From the NCBI GenBank assembly GCA_014529385.2, contig CM043952.1:157331057-157395056 (forward strand): DNA of 64,000 nucleotides, given 5' to 3'. Made by a program: the position numbers and the translations under genes. This document shows, piece by piece, positions 56,752 through 64,000 of this stretch. How positions within the stretch are numbered: position 1 is the first letter of the stretch; each line of letters opens with the position of its first letter. The notes under the pieces were generated by a model. It saw only the letters and a list, made by a program, of their open reading frames with translations, was not told the origin of the DNA and made no database searches. This DNA comes from Adiantum capillus-veneris (lineage: Eukaryota; Streptophyta; Polypodiopsida; Polypodiales; Pteridaceae).

Positions 56752-58773
56752 GTTTCACCACCGACAGCAAGACCACCACCATCGAGGGTACCACAAGAAG
56801 CACCACCCTTGCAAATCCTACAACCACCCATTCAACCACATCCACCACCACCACAACCTCTCATTCCACCCTTACCCCCACCACCAATTGGCAATCAAAC
56901 AGTAAGCGTCATCAGTCTTGAAGGTAAAGGAAAGGAGAAAGTGGAGGAGGATATCAAGGGAGTAGCGAAAGGTAAGACCAAGTTTAAAGGAGTAGATGCC
57001 ATAGGGGTAAAACGCGCTAGGCAAGGTGAATCTTCCCAAAAGGAAGAAAAGATGAAGACTAAAGGGGAATCTAGCAAAAAGCCGTCCAAGTCACGACGTA
57101 AAATTGACATTGTAGATTTCTCTTTGGGTGAATGTTCTAAACCATATGATTTGGTTCAAGATGTTTCTGTGCAGGGCCCAAAAATCACCTGGCCCCAGTT
57201 ACTCCACCTAGCACCTAGGGTGAGGAGACAATGGACAAAGATGGTTAGCACGAGAAGACCAAAGCCAAAGATAGCTGGGGCTATCTCTGGGAGGAATTTA
57301 GATGACATACTACCAGTGATGGATGCTTACATCAAAGGGCAACACATCTCCAATATCTACATCGATGGTGGCGCACAAATATGCGTCATGAGTGAAAAAA
57401 TGATGCACCGTTTGGGTTTAGAGGTGAGTCGGCCGACACCATGCCGAGCCAAAATGGCAAATAATTTAAAAGTTCAATGTGTTGGTGTCATAAATTCAGT
57501 CAGGATAAAGGCATTCAGCACTGAGGTAGATGTGGACATCTTTGTCATGCCACATAAAGGGGAGGGCTACCCTATCATTCTAGGGAGGCCTTGGCTTATG
57601 GCTATGAGAGCTAAGCAAGACTGGGACACCGGCATAATCCAAATGAAGGATGCAAAAGGGAGGCCAATACTTTACGACATGAAGACGGGTTGGAAATGCG
57701 ACATGGATCTAGAAACCTCTATAGATGAGTTTTCTAGTGGTGACTCTTCAACCACTTCAGAGGAGGATTCAACAGGGAGTGAAGGAAGTGATACTTCCAT
57801 TGAGGTAATGGGCCTCACATTCAACCACAACAAGGTGGACCCTTCAAATTTGCAACCACAGGTGAAAGTGGTGAAGACCCTTCAACTACCCCTATGGCAC
57901 GAGATTGGTGGAAGACGACCAAAAGTTATATTGACGACCACTTGGCAAGTCCTTTCTGGAGAAATACTCATGCAGAGAAATGCAATTGAGGTCAACTGGA
58001 ACTTTAGGTTTTCCTTTCTAATTGTGAACATTGTGTGTAACATTAATTTGGGAAGCTCTTTAAGTTGGGTTGCGACAAGAGTGGAAGGATTGACATCAAC
58101 AACCAATGGAATCAATCTAGGACACACCAATCAACGAAGAATGGTTTTGCATACCAGTGGTAACATGGAGTCATTTTTCAAAATGTGGTTTGCAGTTTAT
58201 CTTTTGTACATGGTGGGCTCTCTTGTGCAACAGACATCAACCATGCAATCTATCCATGTGGGCAACATGTCTCTATCAATTTGGCATGAAGAAGGACAAG
58301 CAAGATATGAGGATTATGGTTTCTTACTCCCTTTTGGCTATGTGTCTGGACAAGGAATCCATGCATGGTCCCACTTTGGAATACTTTCAAGGAATGATCA
58401 AGTTCTTTCCATACCTTCTATCACTTATGCAAGAGTTAATTCTTGTGCAGTTTGGGGACTCAAGAATCATTATAAGTGTGATCTTCTGAAGAGGGCATTA
58501 TTGCATACAATGGATTTACGCTTAGTGTGGGACCCAGGTGGACACCGAAAAGAACTTTGGGGAGCCTCATGCTTCCAAGGGATCCATTATTCCCTACAAG
58601 GATCTACCAGCCACCAAGGAGAAATCCTACTCTATTTCAACATGCTCAAGTACAGAGCTAGAGGCATGAATACCTCTAGCCTTAGAGGGAGGGCTAATGA
58701 GGCAAGCTTTTCCATGCATGGGAACCCCCCAGATTTTTTTTCTCTTTTACCAGAAATATTTCCTATTATATAA
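56752..58773 (+). CDS. Protease and unknown C-terminal domain, in frame with gag
   Basis: The frame is open from the gag stop to TAA at 58771. It has a Pro-rich start, a Lys-rich linker, then a retropepsin-like domain: IYIDGGAQICVMSEKMMHRL (DGGA at the active site, as in some plant elements) and YPIILGRPWLMAM. An acidic Ser/Glu stretch (GDSSTTSEEDSTGSEGSD) follows. From about 57830 to 58690 there are some 285 residues with no RT, RNase H or integrase motif. The last 25 codons run into the 3' LTR. Together with gag it would make one 952-codon Gag-Pro protein if the amber codon is read through or edited. Confidence 0.75.
   Translation, partial: VSPPTARPPPSRVPQEAPPLQILQPPIQPHPPPPQPLIPPLPPPPIGNQTVSVISLEGKGKEKVEEDIKGVAKGKTKFKGVDAIGVKRARQGESSQKEEKMKTKGESSKKPSKSRRKIDIVDFSLGECSKPYDLVQDVSVQGPKITWPQLLHLAPRVRRQWTKMVSTRRPKPKIAGAISGRNLDDILPVMDAYIKGQHISNIYIDGGAQICVMSEKMMHRLGLEVSRPTPCRAKMANNLKVQCVGVINSVRIKAFSTEVDVDIFVMPHKGEGYPIILGRPWLMAMRAKQDWDTGIIQMKDAKGRPILYDMKTGWKCDMDLETSIDEFSSGDSSTTSEEDSTGSEGSDTSIEVMGLTFNHNKVDPSNLQPQVKVVKTLQLPLWHEIGGRRPKVILTTTWQVLSGEILMQRNAIEVNWNFRFSFLIVNIVCNINLGSSLSWVATRVEGLTSTTNGINLGHTNQRRMVLHTSGNMESFFKMWFAVYLLYMVGSLVQQTSTMQSIHVGNMSLSIWHEEGQARYEDYGFLLPFGYVSGQGIHAWSHFGILSRNDQVLSIPSITYARVNSCAVWGLKNHYKCDLLKRALLHTMDLRLVWDPGGHRKELWGASCFQGIHYSLQGSTSHQGEILLYFNMLKYRARGMNTSSLRGRANEASFSMHGNPPDFFSLLPEIFPII
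58684..58697 (+). other. Polypurine tract
   Basis: AGAGGGAGGGCTAA lies directly before the TG of the 3' LTR; the purine run is AGAGGGAGGG. Confidence 0.75.
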
Positions 58774-59822
58774 GTTACTTTTGATTTTTTCTTCCCTTTT
58801 TCACAAACGTTTTAGTCTTTATTAAATAAATAAGACTTATGCTAATCAATCACGATGTAGCATAAATAAGTAAGCTTTCTTTGTTGATCTCTCTTTTGTC
58901 CTTAAATATTAAATATATATACTCTAAATTACATTATATATTTTAGTATTTTCTAATATATTTTTCATATATGTATATTATTCCACCCTACCAAATATTT
59001 TATTCACTAGTTTTTATTTTCAAACCTCAACCCCACTTTCAAATTTCAATCATACCTCCATCTAGATGATTCCCAATCTTTTCAAAACTCTAGGTCATGT
59101 TTTCATACACATGAAGGAGCTTACACTTGAAGGCAAGAGAGAAGTCCACTCAAAGGGAACCACCAAAAGACCTTTGCAGCCACAAATAATACATTATTTG
59201 GCTGAATTTTTGAAGTAGAGAAGAACCCCGAATCTGAAGGAGAGTTCAACATAAAAGATGTAGCTCGTGATCTCAACTTTTAGCTCAACTGTTTTCAGAA
59301 TTTTTGGAGTTATGAACGCGGAGCTATGATTTTTGTGGTGGACCCCATTTTTCTCGTGTAATGGTGACACAGGCCATCCCCAATTTTCTTCCCTCTAGAA
59401 TGGCTATGGTTCTACAAGTCTTCAAGCATGATTACAAGAGACAAGGCTCTTTTAATGAGGTCTTGGCAAGTCTAGAGTGATTCTATCGCCATTTTTGGAG
59501 GATCCATCCTCATCAACAACTATCCACCTTCGACAACCTCTCTTGTAAATTTCTTACCTCTCTCTTTTCTCCCTAATAAGCTTATGTCTAGCCAAAGCTA
59601 GACTATTGTAAATATTTCCTATCCTCTACATCCTACCCACATTCTCTCTTCTTCTCTCTCTATTGACTCTGGTATTTTAAATAATGAGGAGACAAGATGG
59701 GAGCCACAGTCACATGCACCCCATTTTCCTAGTCACCAGAGTGGGACACTCACCTCAATTAGAAATATTGCTAAATCCTTCCCTCCTTCCCTATATAAGG
59801 AGGCCATGAGAGCTCACTTGGG

Positions 59823-59858
<36 letters not shown>

Positions 59859-60647
59859 TCCATACACATCCTTGTGCTACATGCTTGTAGCATGAACCCT
59901 AATCACATAATCACAACACCATCACCATCACCATCACCATGCACAAAAGATGAGCACCACACCTCCACATCACTTGTAATTAAGGGTTGAAGGCACAATT
60001 TCAAGAAGAAGAAGGGTGGACACACTCATGATATTCCTTGCCATCAACTCCCATCTCTCCATTATGCCTCCTATGATCTTGTTCCCTTCTCATCTTCTTG
60101 CCATACACTACCTATTGTATTCATCTTCTGCAAGCAATCAACACACTCCATCTTGGTGCCATACCTTGTGTCGCTTTGGATACATTTCATTATGAGTATG
60201 GTATATGCTTGTTCCTTGCCATTTTTTTCTGCTTATGTTAAGGTGTGCGGATTCGCCACCATACACACACACACTCTTTCTCCCTCTCATATTCCTATCA
60301 TCTTGCTACTTGCATCAAGAGGTGTGCGGATTCACCACCTCTTGTATGAGAAGTGAGCATATTCGCAGGTTTCCCCTACCTCATTATCTTCCTTACTACA
60401 TGCATCAGTAGCGAGTCATTCTCACTCACTCACCACTCCTCTCACCTTATTCTCTGACCACCCCATTCCACATTTGGGCGTGGATCTTGAAATTGTTTTC
60501 CATGGCATGTTTCATTGTGTATATGTATGCGTCCTAGCAGCATATCCTGCTAGGTGGTGCCCCTATTGCGTATTCCCCATGATGAGGCCATTGTGCATAG
60601 TCTTGGTGTAGAGGCCACCGGGTCTATTTTTTCACTTCCGTCTCTCA
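58698..60647 (+). repeat. 3' LTR (1950 bp)
   Basis: Near-identical to the 5' LTR. Its AC run (59826-59855) is about 16 bp shorter, and scattered single-base differences occur (for example GTAAGCTTTC for GTAAGTTTTC). It ends CTCTCA, followed by ATGG. Confidence 0.9.
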
Positions 60648-61361
60648 ATGGTTTCCATAAAATCGTTTGGGCTGGGATGGTTTCTTATAACACTACTCGT
60701 TACTCGCACTTACACACAAAAAGTAGACGGTGAAGTTCAGTCATTACATTACAGTCATTATTTTTTCCTTCTTGCAATCACAGTTCTTACATCACCAAGA
60801 CATGAAGAGTCCATCCCCTATACACAAATAATGGGTGACCCAATAAATATGCTACATAACAGTTGTCATCACTTGCTACAGTCCTAGCTGGACAAAACCG
60901 ATATAATCCTGTACACCATGTGTACATCTAGAGTCCACAAACCCAATTCCCTCTCCAAACATGCATGATTGTGAAGCAGCCCTCGCATCATGAGCTTTCA
61001 TTTCAGCAACAAATGAAGAATTTAACCAATTTGGCAAGTTGGTGAGCCCAGATTCACACAGCCAATTCTTCATTAAGCATTTTGAAAGCAACCAATCATT
61101 CACCGCCATGCAAAGAAGGGGATTTGTACTACGCCATCAAAGGCATGCAAAGAAGGGAATAAAGTACTTCCAAATCACATTTAGAAAAATAGTAGCAGTA
61201 GCACTTGGCACTCACCTCTGTTTAGCCTGCTTCCCAGATGATGTCTTTCAAAAATTACCAAACAGTTCAGCTGATTACTACCGCAATGGAGACAGTCGTC
61301 GCTCGCTGAAGAGAAGCTTCCCTGAATACAATGCTCCCTATTTGAGGCAGTACCTGCACCA

Positions 61362-61362
<1 letters not shown>

Positions 61363-61417
<55 letters not shown>
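61363..61417. repeat. (TC)n microsatellite
   Basis: About 27 uninterrupted TC units. Confidence 0.95.
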
Positions 61418-61419
<2 letters not shown>

Positions 61420-61907
61420 GTGAGAAGAGAATTTCTAAATCTTCTTGTGTTGCAATAGTTTTGGAGAGATTCTCACCGTAGTGACGATCATGGTGGATTA
61501 AAGAGAAGTAGGGCCAGCCTTTTATGGGTACGACCTAGATGCACTCGAGCTGCATTGAGGAATCTTGTGAAGAGGGAAAGTTTGGCGTTGAAGCTACTAC
61601 AAGAGTCATGGCGAATTTCATGGCAGGGGATTTCTAGCCGATGGCGCACCCATCGCGGGTAGAGGAGGGGGCAGTTGTTGGGAGAACTGGCAGTCGTAGG
61701 TAAAACAGCACGCTGTACTGGCTGCGCAGGTGCAAACCCCGAAGTATTTGCTTAACCCCTTGCTTTTCAAGACCCTGTAGTGGGAGTTCTAAAAACCTGG
61801 CAGTAATTTTGGCGCTACAGTGCGACCAGGTATTAGTGGGAATAAGCAGACTCCACTACCCCTCCTCCTCCCGGGTGCGACTCGGCTCTTATGCCTCAGG
61901 GAATCAT

Positions 61908-61908
<1 letters not shown>

Positions 61909-61947
<39 letters not shown>
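61909..61947. repeat. (TG)n microsatellite
   Basis: About 19 TG units after AATCATGAG. Confidence 0.9.
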
Positions 61948-61948
<1 letters not shown>

Positions 61949-63901
61949 GTTCGTGAGCTACCATGAAAAATGGTCATGTGTGGATGCCAGCAATAGGCAG
62001 GGATGTGGGAATCGATGAGGAAGGTAGGAGTCGGGACTCACCTTGTGTGTGTGTGTGTGTGTGCATGCGCGCGTGCGTGCGTGCATGCATGTGTGTGTAT
62101 AGTTGCGTTTGCAACTAGACAGTGAACATGGCAAGTGCGTTGATGCATTCATAAAAGCGTGTGTGTGTATTGGCAAGAGGCAGTGCATAGTAGAGGCCGC
62201 AACAACCACGACAGGGTGGAGCTAGTGGCGAATCTGGGATGAGCCAAAAAGAGCCTGTCAATGTGAACAGATTCGCATAGTCATCGTCTTTTTTTTCTCA
62301 ATTAATATCCTCTTAGGAGTGCGTTCCCATTGTGTGTGTTTTCATGTGGACGAATTCTTTGGACAGACGATCTTTTCCCAAAGGAAATTGTGTAGGCAAT
62401 CTTGTGAATACAAGAGAGAGGGAGTGTCTATGGATGTGTGTGTGTGTTTTTGAATAACATGGCAACCCATTTACTCCCTTAAATGTTAGCCTTCATATGG
62501 TGAGAATGTGATTCCACGACCGTTAATGAGATTTCAAATGAGACTCTTACTTTTCTCAACACTCCAAATTAATCACTTTTTGACATAAGGTGGTCAAATT
62601 AATAAAATGGCATACACATAAGTAGCACACACCACAAAGAGTGACATTCCATTAAAGCTGACAATGCATCTCTCAAACAATCCTTGTGTTATCACATTTG
62701 ATGAGGCATATGCCCCATTCCGTCACATGACCATGAGTTTTGATGGTATACACATCCTTGACTTCCCCACCAAGTGAATACCCAATTCTCTTTTCAAGCA
62801 GTTTGAATTGCACACACATCATGCAAAGAAACAAAATAATGACAACTTGAGTCAATTCCTCATTAAAAAATCTCATTAAGTTGTGCACGGCATAGTCTCA
62901 TCTCTGCATTGCTTCCAATTGGAGATCTCTTGACATACACTTTGGATTGAAAAAAAATTCATGCACACCATTCATTTCAAGTCCATCAATTGGTCAACAT
63001 ATACACACAAAATGAGTCAAGGAGTTCTTATTGGCCATTCTAGACTCAATTTTCAATCATTGCATCAAGAGCTGCTCATATCCAATAGTCCTAATCATCC
63101 AAACCCAATTGGATTTGTCATTTGGTTTGTATGGCTACACACACTTGAATTTTGAGTACAATTACACACATAAATGAATGAAACATTGCCATGTTCATCA
63201 CATTGATCAATCCTTAGCATGGCAACACATTCAAAATCTTCACAATTGAGCTTCAAATGAGTGATCTATCTCAATCTTCAAGTCAATTTGTGATACACAC
63301 ATCAAGTATTTGGCCAATTCATCATCATAATTGGTAAAAAAAATACAAGTTTTCATACACACCTTGGATTGCACATGCCATTGGTTGGCATCCACACCCA
63401 AATTTAGGCCAAAATCATATGCAAATAACCGATCAATTTTTTATTTCAATGCTCAGATTGCACACTTGATCAGGCATAAACAAATGCGTGCATGCTCAAT
63501 TTCTCAAAAATTAACACTAATTTGACCCAATCAAGCAATGCACACACTTAAAAAATTAAGCACAAAAGTTCAAATTTGGCCCAATTGGCAACGCAAATAG
63601 GCCTATCCCTAATTCTTGCACACAAATTTGATGCACATTTCATAATCAAAAAGCATTTCGGTGTCCCGATCGACCATCAATCATTGAAAATCAAGTGGTT
63701 TTGAACGGACACACACTCTCAAATTTTGTCCTTTTTTTTGCAAATAGGCATATATACAATGATTGGAATTTCCTATCATTCACATCAATTACATAATTAC
63801 ACATTCATAAATTATCAAATTTCTCAATTTCTATGCATGCACTCAAGATTAGGTGCACACACACTTGAATTTTATGGCAATTTTTTTCCCTTTGGTGCAT
63901 T

Positions 63902-64000
63902 ATACACACACATGAATTCTTGATGAGAATTAAGCATTATGCACACACATTGATCTTTATGCACACATGAATTCTTGATGAGAATTAAGCATTATCTTGA
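63902..64000 (+). repeat. ~58-bp direct repeat at the window edge
   Basis: CACACATGAATTCTTGATGA, then GAATTAAGCATTAT, occurs at about 63907 and again at 63965, joined by GCACACACATTGATCTTTAT. It may continue beyond the window. Confidence 0.8.

Larger units (their letters stand above)
52549..60647 (+). mobile_element. Gag-protease-only LTR retrotransposon (TR-GAG type), near complete
   Basis: LTRs at 52549-54520 and 58698-60647 both run TGAGGCAAGCTTTTCCATGC to CTTCCGTCTCTCA and differ by only about 1-2% by eye, plus a shorter AC run in the 3' copy. ATGG flanks both ends (52545-52548, 60648-60651), a likely 4-bp target duplication. A PBS-like site follows the 5' LTR and a polypurine tract precedes the 3' LTR. 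The interior holds pre-gag ORFs, gag and protease but no RT, RNase H or integrase, so it must borrow these enzymes from a related element. Confidence 0.85.
60648..64000. other. Non-coding flank with microsatellites
   Basis: No gene is supported. Contents: (TC)n at 61363-61417; (GT)n at 61909-61947 and 62044-62063 with GCGTGCGTGCATGC; a GC-richer patch at 61480-61860; and from 62450 AT/AC-rich DNA with many ACACAC and TTGAATTTTG phrases. A short minus-strand frame at 60876-61109 and a plus frame at 61039-61458 show no known motif. Confidence 0.55.

Noticed and set aside
60876-61458. Possible host gene fragment on either strand
   Set aside because: Frames of 77 and 139 aa overlap on opposite strands, one runs into a TC microsatellite, and no motif or splice pattern supports either.

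Overview
The window is nuclear DNA from a land plant with a large, repeat-rich genome. The evidence is GT-AG introns, plant-type Gypsy LTR retrotransposons, a MULE transposase with a SWIM finger, a PIF/Harbinger transposase with its Myb-like partner, and long AC, GT, CT and AT microsatellites. A seed-free plant such as a fern is possible, but the sequence alone does not settle it. No intact ordinary host gene is visible. Almost everything is mobile or satellite DNA, in most cases decayed.

Layout: (1) 1-7625 holds two blocks of a ~190-bp satellite, separated by a 1.3-kb insertion. Each unit is two imperfect palindromes placed end to end. (2) 8451-10509 is an old LTR with TATA box, primer-binding site (PBS) and a short leader ORF, cut off from its element. 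(3) 11444-14948 (minus strand) is a decayed MULE transposase. (4) 16000-24750 is the most unusual part. A 14-exon gene (17624-21639) runs divergently from the MULE and encodes a ParB-like domain joined to a beta-class N4/N6 DNA methyltransferase. All splice phases agree and the model gives 944 codons plus the stop, but five in-frame stops break it. Direct repeats lie on both sides of it, a convergent small gene lies beyond it, and inverted copies of a GT/CA-rich repeat flank the whole. A 265-bp palindrome lies at its left edge. (5) 25030-33750 is a degenerate Gypsy element (gag, zinc knuckles, PR, RT, RNase H, integrase) with two integrase zinc-binding domains in tandem and a second protease-like domain after the integrase. 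(6) 36006-39042 holds a 440-aa ORF plus coiled-coil region, then a polypurine tract (PPT), an LTR and a PBS-like site. (7) 39515-44995 is the satellite again, mostly inverted, switching orientation near 43215. (8) 44996-46155 is an antisense LTR inserted in the satellite. (9) 49329-52093 is a PIF/Harbinger element with convergent transposase and Myb-like genes. (10) 52549-60647 is a nearly complete LTR element with ~1.95-kb LTRs that carries gag and protease but no RT or integrase. (11) 60648-64000 has microsatellites and AT/AC-rich DNA with no recognisable gene.

In the large majority of broken reading frames the stop can be explained by one C-to-T or G-to-A change, as expected for heavily methylated DNA. 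The methyltransferase gene is the strongest candidate for an unusual system: ParB plus amino-methyltransferase fusions are familiar from phages and prokaryotic mobile elements, and an intron-rich copy inside plant repeats deserves attention.
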